Shown here: one piece after another, positions 24,750 through 32,310 of the stretch | Layout of the letters: each line of letters opens with the position of its first letter | How positions within the stretch are numbered: position 1 is the stretch's first letter | Source of the DNA: Paenibacillus marchantiophytorum | GTDB taxonomy: Bacteria; Bacillota; Bacilli; Paenibacillales; NBRC-103111 | Assembly: GCF_014640555.1 (NCBI RefSeq) | Contig: NZ_BMHE01000035.1 | Location: forward strand, 1 to 64,000 | Length of the DNA stretch: 64,000 bases | Direction of reading: 5' to 3' | Notes under the pieces: model-generated | Database searches by the model: none | What the model was told of the DNA's origin: nothing | Seen by the model: the letters and a program-made list of their open reading frames with translations, nothing else | Program-made: the position numbers and the translations under genes

Positions 24750-25244
24750 ATGTTCAAATTGAGTGAAATCAAAGAGTTGATCAAACTCGTCGATCAATCC
24801 TCTTTACAAGAACTTGAGATCGAAAATGAAGGCGCCCGCCTTGCTATTCGTAAACCAAGCAAATCAGAGCCTATCTACGTTACGGCTCCCGCACAACACA
24901 CATATGCACCAATTGGTCAAGCCAGCATTGCGAATACGGCCCCTGTTGCCGCTTTGGATGCAGCGTTGCCTGCGACTGGACATGTTAAGCAAGAGGACTC
25001 ATCTTTACATAAGATCGTTTCACCGATGGTAGGAACTTTCTATCAGTCTGCTTCTCCAGGTTCTGCTCCTTTTACGGATGTTGGCAACAAAGTAGGAGAC
25101 AAATCGGTTGTATGTATCATTGAAGCGATGAAATTAATGAACGAAATCGAAGCCGAAATCAAAGGTGAGATCGTGGAAATTCTCGTTGAAAACGGTCAGC
25201 TTGTTGAATACGGACAGCCTTTATTCTTGGTGAAACCGGAGTAA
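24750..25244 (+). CDS. accB: Biotin carboxyl carrier protein of acetyl-CoA carboxylase
   Basis: Carries the biotin that is carboxylated by AccC and used to make malonyl-CoA. The N-terminal LSEIKELIKLVDQSSLQELEIE region, an Ala/Pro-rich linker (about 45-85) and a C-terminal biotinyl domain with the modification motif EAMKLMNE (the Lys is biotinylated) are clear. Length of 164 is normal. Its partner accC follows after a 65-base gap containing a hairpin. Confidence 0.96.
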   Translation: MFKLSEIKELIKLVDQSSLQELEIENEGARLAIRKPSKSEPIYVTAPAQHTYAPIGQASIANTAPVAALDAALPATGHVKQEDSSLHKIVSPMVGTFYQSASPGSAPFTDVGNKVGDKSVVCIIEAMKLMNEIEAEIKGEIVEILVENGQLVEYGQPLFLVKPE

Positions 25245-25262
25245 GCGCGTTTAAAGCGAAGG

Positions 25263-25294
25263 CTTACGATGTAAGTTTTCCTAACGGAAAACTT
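25263..25294 (+). repeat. CTTACGATGTAAG motif and hairpin before accC ribosome binding site
   Basis: CTTACGATGTAAG at 25263-25275 runs into a 9-bp stem (AAGTTTTCC 25273-25281, GGAAAACTT 25286-25294, loop TAAC). Four bases later comes AGGAGG of accC. Related elements stand before nusB and folD. It may be a processing or attenuation site, or part of a dispersed repeat. Confidence 0.6.
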
Positions 25295-25309
25295 TTAGGA
25301 GGAAAAACA

Positions 25310-26668
25310 ATGAACTTTCATAAAATCCTAATAGCGAACCGAGGAGAAATAGCTGTCCGTATTATCCGGGCTTGTCGTGAGCTTGGCATTTACAGCGTGG
25401 CTGTTTATTCGGAAGCAGATCGTGATGCTCTGCATGTGCGATTAGCCGATGAAGCCTATTGTATTGGACCGACTGCCTCCAAGGACAGCTATTTGAACTT
25501 TACGAACCTGATGAGCGTGGCTACGTTGACAGAATGTGATGCCATTCATCCGGGGTATGGGTTTCTAGCAGAAAATGCGGACTTCGCAGAAATTTGCGAA
25601 AGCTGCAATATCACGTTTATTGGACCTTCACCCGATGCGATTAGTCGCATGGGCGATAAGGCGGTTGCCAAGCAAACGATGAAAGAAGCCAAAGTGCCGA
25701 TCATTCCAGGTTCTGATGGTTTGGTCGACAATGTCGACGACGCGATTGTTATTGCGCGGGATATCGGATATCCGATTATTATCAAAGCAACAGCAGGCGG
25801 CGGCGGCAAAGGTATTCGTATTGCCGAGAATGAGGATACGCTCGTTCAACAAATCACGGCTGCGCAGCAAGAAGCTCAGAATGCTTTCGGTAATGCCGGC
25901 ATTTATTTGGAGAAATATTTGACGGGGATGAAGCATGTTGAGATTCAAATTCTAGCCGATAAGCACGGAAATGTAGTTCACTTAGGTGAACGCGATTGCT
26001 CCGTGCAGCGACGCAGACAGAAGCTCGTAGAAGAAGCACCTTGTCCGATTCTGACGGAGGAAACGCGTACAGCGATGGGGCAAGCAGCCGTTCGCGCTGC
26101 CAAAGCGGTGAATTACTCCGGAGCGGGTACGTTAGAGTTCCTGCTGGGTCCTGACGGCAATTACTATTTCATGGAAATGAATACACGAATTCAAGTGGAA
26201 CATCCCGTAACCGAGATGATAACGGGTATCGATATCATTCAAGAGATGATTCGCGTTGCTGAAGGCAACCCGCTTTCGTTCAAACAAGAAGATGTGCGCA
26301 TCAATGGCTGGGCTATCGAATGCCGTGTCAATGCGGAAGATCCGAATCGCAACTTCATGCCTTCGGCTGGTCAAGTGAAGTTTTACCTGCCTCCCGGTGG
26401 CTTCGGCGTTCGTGTAGACAGCGCAGTCTATCCAGGGTACACGATTCCTCCGCACTACGATTCCATGATCGCGAAGTTGATTGTATGGGGGAGTACGCGT
26501 GATGAAGCGATTGCCCGCATGAAACGAGCACTTAATGAGTTCGCTGTTGATGGCGTGAATACGACGATCCCCTTCCATTTGAAACTTCTCGAGCATAAGA
26601 AATTTATCAAGGGTGACCATGATATTAAGTTCTTGGAAGAGCATGATGTGAACGATGCGGATTCGTAA
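25310..26668 (+). CDS. accC: Biotin carboxylase subunit of acetyl-CoA carboxylase
   Basis: ATP-grasp enzyme that carboxylates the biotin on AccB using bicarbonate. HKILIANRGEIAVRIIRAC opens the N-terminal domain; the glycine-rich ATP lid ATAGGGGKGIRI (about residues 160-171), HPVTE (metal and bicarbonate site) and the catalytic MEMNTRIQVEHP block are intact. 452 residues, standard. AGGAGG precedes the ATG. The transferase subunits accD/accA are not in the window. Confidence 0.97.
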   Translation: MNFHKILIANRGEIAVRIIRACRELGIYSVAVYSEADRDALHVRLADEAYCIGPTASKDSYLNFTNLMSVATLTECDAIHPGYGFLAENADFAEICESCNITFIGPSPDAISRMGDKAVAKQTMKEAKVPIIPGSDGLVDNVDDAIVIARDIGYPIIIKATAGGGGKGIRIAENEDTLVQQITAAQQEAQNAFGNAGIYLEKYLTGMKHVEIQILADKHGNVVHLGERDCSVQRRRQKLVEEAPCPILTEETRTAMGQAAVRAAKAVNYSGAGTLEFLLGPDGNYYFMEMNTRIQVEHPVTEMITGIDIIQEMIRVAEGNPLSFKQEDVRINGWAIECRVNAEDPNRNFMPSAGQVKFYLPPGGFGVRVDSAVYPGYTIPPHYDSMIAKLIVWGSTRDEAIARMKRALNEFAVDGVNTTIPFHLKLLEHKKFIKGDHDIKFLEEHDVNDADS

Positions 26669-26684
26669 ATTCTAAGAGAATCAT

Positions 26685-26713
26685 TTGTCATATTTTTGGC
26701 CAAATGGTATAGT
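26685..26713 (+). promoter_or_regulatory. Sigma-A promoter for asp23-amaP
   Basis: TTGTCA (26685-26690) and TATAGT (26708-26713) with a 17-base spacer containing the palindrome TTTGGCCAAA. A 95-base leader follows, with a variant of the pre-RBS motif (TTACGAAGCGTAG) at 26770-26782. Confidence 0.7.
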
Positions 26714-26813
26714 AATAAATTAAGATAGCTTATCCATTCCTTGGATCAAGCTCTAGGAAAAAGTTCATTTTACGAAGCGTAGTTGCTTCACAAAAATCTA
26801 AGGAGGTGCCCCA

Positions 26814-27227
26814 ATGAGCACAATCGCTCCGGATTACGTCAAAACAGATATAGGCAGCATCCAGATTGCCCCCGAGGTTATTGAAATCATTGCCGGTTTG
26901 GCAACGGTAGAAGTCCAAGGTGTAGCGGGGATGAGTGGCGGATTAGCTGGCGGTATTGCTGAATTGCTTGGACGCAAAAATTTGTCCAAAGGCGTAAAGG
27001 TAGAAGTCGGACAACGTGAAGCGGCCATTGACGTCTCCATCATCATTGAATATGGAAACCGAATTCCAGAAGTTGCAAGTGACATTCAAAACAATGTGAA
27101 GAATGCCATTGAATCAATGACAGGCTTAAACGTTGTTGAGGTTAATGTTCATATTCATGATGTGCATTTTAAACAGGCAGAGAAACCGGTTGAAGAAGAA
27201 ACAGCAGCTGCCCATCGTGTGAAATAG
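26814..27227 (+). CDS. Asp23/Gls24 family envelope stress protein
   Basis: 137 residues with the Asp23 signature: IQIAPEVIEIIAGLATVEVQGV at the start, GMSGG, VEVGQREAAIDVSIIIEYG, and VVEVNVHIHDVHF at the end. In Staphylococcus Asp23 is tethered to the membrane by AmaP and responds to envelope stress; in B. subtilis the accC-linked homologue is YqhY, linked to acetyl-CoA carboxylase control. Both contexts (accBC upstream, amaP downstream) are present here. Confidence 0.92.
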   Translation: MSTIAPDYVKTDIGSIQIAPEVIEIIAGLATVEVQGVAGMSGGLAGGIAELLGRKNLSKGVKVEVGQREAAIDVSIIIEYGNRIPEVASDIQNNVKNAIESMTGLNVVEVNVHIHDVHFKQAEKPVEEETAAAHRVK

Positions 27228-27258
27228 GCGGAATTGCTGCATCCATATGGATCAATTG

Positions 27259-27287
27259 AAACCCCCTACAGGTTGCAGGGGGTTTCC
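27259..27287 (+). terminator. Hairpin between asp23 gene and amaP
   Basis: 10-bp perfect stem (GAAACCCCCT 27259-27268, AGGGGGTTTC 27278-27287), tail CTCTAACTT without a T-run. Likely an attenuator or RNA-end stabiliser that lowers amaP relative to the very abundant Asp23-type protein. Confidence 0.55.
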
Positions 27288-27314
27288 TCTAACTTAGGAA
27301 GGGGACAAGCTTAC

Positions 27315-27875
27315 GTGGGTAAAATTGTGGACAGGCTCTTGCTTCTTCTTTATAGTCTAATTATTTTAGTTGCTTCTATCGTTGTATTGTTCACAGCTTC
27401 AAGCTGGATCCCGTTAGAACAAGCAGGTCAAACATTGAGTAATTTCTATTTTGACAAAAACTATGCCTACCCAGCTATTACAATCAGCTTGATCATGCTG
27501 CTTATCTCGGTTCGCTTTCTCATCCTGACTCTCCGTCGCGGCCGCGCTCAAGCGCCGTCTATCGATCAAAGAACAGATTTTGGGGATATCCGCATTTCGA
27601 TTGAGACCGTGGAGAATCTTTCGTTGAAAGCTGCGGGACGTACCAAAGGGGCCAAAGATCTTAGAGCGCGCGTAAGAGTGAACCAATCCGGCCTAGAAAT
27701 TACGATTAGAACGATTGTTGATGGAGAAAGTTCGATTCCAGAATTAACGGAAGAGATGCAAAATACTGTGAAAAGTTACATAGAAGACATTACCGGCATT
27801 CCAGTTGCTTCCGTAACCGTATTCGTTGCGAACATCGTGCAATCAGCTCCAACTTTTAAAAGCCGAGTCGAATAG
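27315..27875 (+). CDS. amaP: Alkaline shock response membrane anchor protein AmaP
   Basis: Two N-terminal membrane helices (RLLLLLYSLIILVASIVVLF and YPAITISLIMLLISVRFLIL) followed by a cytoplasmic Asp23-like domain (ISIETVENLSLKAAGRTKGA, then TVKSYIEDITGIPVASVTVF). It anchors the Asp23-family protein at the membrane. The frame can be extended upstream through the hairpin, but the GTG at 27315 follows AAGGGG and gives the usual length of about 187 residues. Confidence 0.9.
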   Translation: MGKIVDRLLLLLYSLIILVASIVVLFTASSWIPLEQAGQTLSNFYFDKNYAYPAITISLIMLLISVRFLILTLRRGRAQAPSIDQRTDFGDIRISIETVENLSLKAAGRTKGAKDLRARVRVNQSGLEITIRTIVDGESSIPELTEEMQNTVKSYIEDITGIPVASVTVFVANIVQSAPTFKSRVE

Positions 27876-27889
27876 AGGTGAACCCACTC

Positions 27890-28117
27890 ATGTGGAATGA
27901 GCTTTGGGCGTCCCATAGGGGCAAAGTGTGCGGAGTGGCAGCAGGCGTTTTTTTTGGCTTCATTTATTTATTTTTTGGATTTTGGGACATGTTGATCTTT
28001 GGTTTCATCGTTTTGCTCGGATATTATATCGGCAACAAGCTGGATCGCAAGGAAAGTTTCGTCATGCTGGAAGACATTTGGCGCTATCTCACGCAAAAAT
28101 GGAGAATGTTTCGCTAA
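27890..28117 (+). CDS. DUF2273 small membrane protein
   Basis: 75 residues with two helices (GKVCGVAAGVFFGFIYLFFG and MLIFGFIVLLGYYIGNKLD) ending in a charged tail. This DUF2273 protein regularly accompanies amaP and Asp23 genes. The ATG at 27890 has TAGAGGTGA 7 bases upstream; GTG 27878 lies within that sequence. It starts 14 bases after amaP and closes the stress-envelope operon. Confidence 0.85.
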   Translation: MWNELWASHRGKVCGVAAGVFFGFIYLFFGFWDMLIFGFIVLLGYYIGNKLDRKESFVMLEDIWRYLTQKWRMFR

Positions 28118-28145
28118 AATCCCTGGTTCATCCATGGATTTTTTT
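28117..28145 (+). terminator. Terminator after the DUF2273 gene
   Basis: AAATCC (28117-28122) pairs with GGATTT (28136-28141), with an inner GG/CC pairing, followed by T residues to 28145. Confidence 0.75.
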
Positions 28146-28211
28146 GTTTGGATTCATTCCAATATGACGTATACTAGTAAAAAGAGTTTTAAGGACGAAG
28201 AACAGAAGTCA

Positions 28212-28229
28212 GTTTTGCCAGAGCAAAAC
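28212..28229 (+). repeat. Hairpin just before the nusB ribosome binding site
   Basis: GTTTTGC (28212-28218) and GCAAAAC (28223-28229) with loop CAGA, 4 bases before AGGAGG. Closely similar in size and spacing to the hairpin before accC. Confidence 0.6.
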
Positions 28230-28245
28230 GTCTAGGAGGACCATA

Positions 28246-28704
28246 ATGAAACGCAGAGTGGCACGAGAAATTGCTGTACAAAGTCTTTATCAAATTCAGA
28301 TGAACGAGGCAACCCCTCAGGAAGCTGTGCAAGTCGCGATTCATGAAGCAGAGAATGACAATGAGACAGGTCTGGATTTCAAAGGGGAGAAAATAGATCC
28401 GGTCTATATTGTAGAATTAGTTGAAGGAACCTATAGTCATAAAGTTAGCATCGACGAGCTGCTGGAAGAGTACCTCAAAGGCTGGGCTATGGACAGGCTC
28501 TCACGTGTGGATCGTGAAGTGCTGCGTTTGGCTGTCTACGAAATGTTATATAGAGACGATGTTCCACCAAAAGTTGTCGTGAATGAAGCGATTGATCTGT
28601 CGAAGCATTATGGGACAGACGAGTCTGGCAAGTTCGTGAATGGCGTTCTGGGTAAAATGATTAAGGAAGTCGACGACCTCAAAAGCAAAGTATCGCCGTC
28701 ATAA
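28246..28704 (+). CDS. nusB: Transcription antitermination factor NusB
   Basis: Helical RNA-binding protein that, with NusE/S10, binds boxA and promotes rRNA transcription. Begins MKRRVAREIAVQSLYQIQMN and contains LEEYLKGWAMDRLSRVDREVLRLAVYEML and VVNEAIDLSKHYGTDESGKFVNGVLGK, all conserved. 152 residues, with a longer insert near 30-50 than E. coli. AGGAGG precedes the ATG. Not near rRNA genes in this window. Confidence 0.96.
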   Translation: MKRRVAREIAVQSLYQIQMNEATPQEAVQVAIHEAENDNETGLDFKGEKIDPVYIVELVEGTYSHKVSIDELLEEYLKGWAMDRLSRVDREVLRLAVYEMLYRDDVPPKVVVNEAIDLSKHYGTDESGKFVNGVLGKMIKEVDDLKSKVSPS

Positions 28705-28750
28705 TTTAATTTGATAATACGAACCATTTCTATATAGCAAGCGATGTATT

Positions 28751-28775
28751 CGTAAGTACTACCTTACGATGTTAG
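28751..28775 (+). repeat. CTTACGATGTTAG motif before folD
   Basis: CGTAAG (28751-28756) and CTTACG (28763-28768) form an inverted repeat, and CTTACGATGTTAG (28763-28775) differs from the accC upstream motif at one of 13 positions. It lies 33 bases before the folD start. Confidence 0.5.
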
Positions 28776-28807
28776 CTTATCCACGAAAATTCTGAGGGGG
28801 AAATAGC

Positions 28808-29674
28808 GTGTCTGGACAAGTTATTAACGGAAAAGAATTGGTAAGTTCCATTCGTGAGGAGATCAGGAGAGATGCAGCGGCACTAACAGCTGGCGGCAAT
28901 CAACCTGGTCTTGTTGTTGTTATTGTGGGGGAAGATGCTGCTTCACAGGTTTACGTTAGAAATAAGGCAAAAGCATGTGATGATGTAGGGGTATATTCGG
29001 AAGTCCATAGCCTGCCTGAGCAAACGACACAACAAGAATTAATTGATCTGATTCACCGATTTAATAGCGATAGCCGAATTAACGGAATTCTCGTTCAATC
29101 CCCACTGCCAAAGCATATCAATGAAGAAGCCGTTGTGGATGAAATTGACCCGTTGAAAGATGTGGATTGCTTCCATCCAGTGAACGTCGGCAATTTGATG
29201 ATTGGCAAAGACGGCATGAAGCCTTGTACCCCACATGGGGTTATCGAAATTCTGAAACGTACGGGCGTTGACATTGCAGGCAAGCATGCTGTAGTTGTCG
29301 GGAGAAGCAATATTGTCGGTAAACCGATGGCTATGCTGCTTTTGCGTGAGCACGCTACCGTATCGGTCGTTCATTCCCGCACTCCGAATATGGAGGAAAT
29401 TACGAAGCAAGCCGACATTCTCGTTGTAGCTGTAGGGAAGGCTCATTTGATCAAAGCACATCATGTGAAACCAGGCGCAGTTGTTATCGATGTAGGGATG
29501 AATCGTCCAGCTGACGGGAAGTTGACAGGAGACGTTGACTTCGAAGCGGTAAAAGAAATTGCCAGTGCAATCACACCTGTACCAGGTTGTGTGGGACCGA
29601 TGACAATCACCATGCTGCTGCGCAATACGGTTGATGCCGCAGCACGTGCAGCCAAATCGAATGTGAGTGTTTAA
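28808..29674 (+). CDS. folD: Bifunctional methylenetetrahydrofolate dehydrogenase / cyclohydrolase
   Basis: Interconverts 5,10-methylene-, methenyl- and 10-formyl-tetrahydrofolate. Signatures: SQVYVRNKAKACDDVG with the catalytic Lys, GILVQSPLPKHI, DVDCFHPVNVG, the NADP-site VVVGRSNIVGKPMA and PVPGCVGPMTITML near the end. 288 residues; GTG start with GAGGGGG upstream. Ends 8 bases before xseA. Confidence 0.97.
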   Translation: MSGQVINGKELVSSIREEIRRDAAALTAGGNQPGLVVVIVGEDAASQVYVRNKAKACDDVGVYSEVHSLPEQTTQQELIDLIHRFNSDSRINGILVQSPLPKHINEEAVVDEIDPLKDVDCFHPVNVGNLMIGKDGMKPCTPHGVIEILKRTGVDIAGKHAVVVGRSNIVGKPMAMLLLREHATVSVVHSRTPNMEEITKQADILVVAVGKAHLIKAHHVKPGAVVIDVGMNRPADGKLTGDVDFEAVKEIASAITPVPGCVGPMTITMLLRNTVDAAARAAKSNVSV

Positions 29675-29682
29675 TCGGGCTT

Positions 29683-31053
29683 ATGGCGAGAAACGACACG
29701 AAGATCTTATCGGTCAAGGAATTAAATCGATATATTAAACTGTTGCTTGAAGGCGATTCCCGTCTTCAAGATGTCTGGGTGCGCGGTGAAATCTCCAATT
29801 TCACCCATCATTCCAGTGGGCATATGTATTTCACGATCAAAGATGCCGAAGGCAGATTGAAAAGCATTATGTTTGCTTCTCATAACCAGAAGCTCGGATT
29901 TATTCCCAAAGAGGGAACGAAAGTGATCGCTCGCGGCAATATCTCCGTATATGAAAGAGACGGAGCTTATCAGTTCTATGTCACCGCGATGCAGCCGGAT
30001 GGCATCGGCAGTCTGTATCTGGCCTTCGAGCAGCTGAAGAAGAAGCTCGAAGTCGAGGGGCTGTTCGCCGCGGAGCGCAAGAGACCGATTCCTCGGTTTC
30101 CGCGCGCGATCGGCGTAATCACGTCGCCAACTGGAGCCGCGGTGCGTGATGTTATCATCACGCTGCAGCGCCGCTACCCGTCGGTTCAGATTCTTCTGTA
30201 CCCTGTGCTGGTACAGGGCGCGCAAGCGGGGCCTTCGATCGTTAAGGCGATCGAAGCCATGAATAGACTCGGGGAAGCCGATGTGCTCATCGTAGGCCGC
30301 GGAGGCGGCTCCTTGGAGGAGCTGTGGGCGTTCAACGAGGAGATCGTCGCGCGGGCCATCGCCGCCTCCGCTATTCCCGTCATCTCGGCCGTCGGCCATG
30401 AGACGGACTTCACGATCGCGGACTTCGTCGCCGATCTGAGAGCGCCGACGCCTACGGCGGCGGCTGAGCTCGCGGTGCCGAACCACCTCGAGCTGAAGCA
30501 ACAGCTGGCGCAGCAGTCGCAGCGGCTGCACTACGGGCTGCTTCAGCAGCTGCGCCGCAAGCAGGAACGGCTGGAGCGCGCGAAGCGCTCCGCGTTCCTG
30601 ACGAACCCCCGCAGGCAGCTGCTCATGCAGCCTGCCGAGCGGCTCGACCGGCTGGCGGAGCAGCTCGGTTACCGCATGCGCCAGCGCGTCGCCAAGCTGA
30701 CGGAGCGCCACATGAAGCTGGAGCGCAGCTTATCCAGCTTCAACCCCAAAGAGCAGGCCGTGTTCGCGAAGAGCCGCCTGGATACAGCGGGGCGGCAGAT
30801 GCTCACGGCCATGCAGACCCTCCTGCGCTCGAAGAAGCAGGAGTGGCAGTCAGGCGTCCGTCACTTGGACGCCCTCAGCCCGCTGAAGGTCATGCAGCGG
30901 GGCTACAGCTTGGCGTATGACGACCAAGAGCAGCAGCTCATTCGTTCCGTTACCCAAGTACAGGTGGGGGATACGGTGAAGATTCGCCTGAAAGATGGCC
31001 GATTGAATTGTCAGGTATCGGGGATGGAGGAGAACAAAGATGTCAACGAGTGA
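29683..31053 (+). CDS. xseA: Exodeoxyribonuclease VII large subunit
   Basis: Catalytic subunit of the single-strand nuclease. N-terminal OB domain (SVKELNRYIKLLLEGDSRLQ; VRGEISNFTHHSSGH), catalytic core with GVITSPTGAAVRDV, VGRGGGSLEELWAFNEE, and GHETDFTIADFVADLRAPTP, followed by a long coiled coil (about residues 260-390) that binds XseB. 456 residues. From about 30030 to 30930 the third codon positions turn very GC-rich compared with both ends of the gene and with neighbours, and this creates long false frames on the other strand. Confidence 0.96.
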   Translation: MARNDTKILSVKELNRYIKLLLEGDSRLQDVWVRGEISNFTHHSSGHMYFTIKDAEGRLKSIMFASHNQKLGFIPKEGTKVIARGNISVYERDGAYQFYVTAMQPDGIGSLYLAFEQLKKKLEVEGLFAAERKRPIPRFPRAIGVITSPTGAAVRDVIITLQRRYPSVQILLYPVLVQGAQAGPSIVKAIEAMNRLGEADVLIVGRGGGSLEELWAFNEEIVARAIAASAIPVISAVGHETDFTIADFVADLRAPTPTAAAELAVPNHLELKQQLAQQSQRLHYGLLQQLRRKQERLERAKRSAFLTNPRRQLLMQPAERLDRLAEQLGYRMRQRVAKLTERHMKLERSLSSFNPKEQAVFAKSRLDTAGRQMLTAMQTLLRSKKQEWQSGVRHLDALSPLKVMQRGYSLAYDDQEQQLIRSVTQVQVGDTVKIRLKDGRLNCQVSGMEENKDVNE

Positions 31054-31294
31054 AACCGAAGTTAGCTTCGAACAAGCGATTGAGCAGCTGGAGCGCATAG
31101 TGGCTCAGTTGGAGAGCGGGGATGTACCGCTGGAGAAAGCGATTGAATTGTATCAGGAAGGCGTTCGACTCTCGCATCTATGCGGGGTGAAGCTTGAACA
31201 AGTGGAAAAGAAAATTGAGATGCTGGTTGAAGGGGAAGCAGGCACTGTAAGCAGAAAGCCTTTCCAACCTGCCTTGGAAGATAAGGGGAATTAG
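31040..31294 (+). CDS. xseB: Exodeoxyribonuclease VII small subunit
   Basis: 84 residues with the XseB pattern: SFEQAIEQLERIVAQLESGDVPLEKAIELYQEGVRL, two helices that pack on the XseA coiled coil. The start overlaps the 3' end of xseA by 14 bases, indicating translational coupling, as is standard. Confidence 0.95.
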   Translation: MSTSETEVSFEQAIEQLERIVAQLESGDVPLEKAIELYQEGVRLSHLCGVKLEQVEKKIEMLVEGEAGTVSRKPFQPALEDKGN

Positions 31295-31295
31295 G

Positions 31296-32201
31296 TTGAA
31301 GACGACGTCCACCATTCAGGAATATATCGCTTCCCATGTCGACATGGTCGAAGCTGCATTAATACAAGCATTGCCCGCAAAATGGGATGTTCCCAGTTCT
31401 CTTAGGGAGTCTATGAACTACTCCTTAATGGCAGGGGGCAAAAGACTGCGCCCAATCATGGTGCTCGCGGCAGCGGAGGCTCTTGGAGGCTCCCAGGCAG
31501 CGGCCTTGCCAGTAGCCTTGGCCATCGAAATGGTTCATACCTATTCGCTGGTTCACGATGATCTGCCGGCAATGGACAATGATGATTACCGCCGAGGCAA
31601 GCTGACGAACCACAAGGTCTACGGAGAAGCTATGGCTATTCTGGCCGGAGACGCGCTGCTCACTCAAGCGTTCTACAGCGTCACCAGAGCTCACCGAGAG
31701 CACGCCATCCCAGCAGAGCGGGTGCTTGCCATTACCGAGGAACTGGCCGTATATGCTGGAGCTCGCGGGATGGTAGGCGGTCAAGCCGCGGATATGCTTG
31801 GCGAGCAAGGGCTAACCAAGCTCGAGGAACTGGAATTCATTCACTTGCACAAAACAAGCGATCTCATTGTCTTCTCCTTGCGCGCAGGCGCTCATATCGC
31901 TGGGGCCACGGAAGCGCAGCTTAGTGCTTTGACGGACTTCGGCAATGCAATCGGGTTAGCTTTTCAAATTCAGGACGATATTTTGGATATTATCGGCGAT
32001 GAACAGAAGCTGGGCAAACCGGTCAAAAGCGATGAGAAACAGCAAAAGGTGACGTATCCTTATTTCATCGGACTCGAAGCTTCCGAGAAAAAAGTAAAGG
32101 AATTAACGCTTCAAGCCAAAGCGGCGCTCCTTCAAGCCGACCTGGCGAATCCAGAGCGCTTGCTGCAACTGGCGGATTATTTGATGCAGCGAGACCACTA
32201 G
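31296..32201 (+). CDS. ispA: Polyprenyl (farnesyl) diphosphate synthase
   Basis: Condenses IPP with DMAPP and GPP to farnesyl diphosphate. Both Asp-rich magnesium motifs are visible: DDLPAMDNDD (about residues 87-96) and QIQDDILD (about residues 226-233), plus GGKRLRP and GGQAADM. TTG start 7 bases after AAGGGG, one base after xseB. 301 residues, normal for the IspA group. With dxs immediately downstream it forms an isoprenoid pair. Confidence 0.95.
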   Translation: MKTTSTIQEYIASHVDMVEAALIQALPAKWDVPSSLRESMNYSLMAGGKRLRPIMVLAAAEALGGSQAAALPVALAIEMVHTYSLVHDDLPAMDNDDYRRGKLTNHKVYGEAMAILAGDALLTQAFYSVTRAHREHAIPAERVLAITEELAVYAGARGMVGGQAADMLGEQGLTKLEELEFIHLHKTSDLIVFSLRAGAHIAGATEAQLSALTDFGNAIGLAFQIQDDILDIIGDEQKLGKPVKSDEKQQKVTYPYFIGLEASEKKVKELTLQAKAALLQADLANPERLLQLADYLMQRDH

Positions 32202-32310
32202 GTTGGGGGCACCGAACAGTGCTCTCTTAGGTGGACTTACACGATTTACCCAAAACTATGATATAATGGTGGAATCTTAGCATTTTCACATTGAAAGTGA
32301 GGAAACAAGC

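Noticed and set aside
29722..30711. 329-codon minus-strand open frame opposite xseA
   Set aside because: Arg/Leu-rich composition, no ribosome binding site, and fully explained by the GC-rich third positions of xseA on the other strand.
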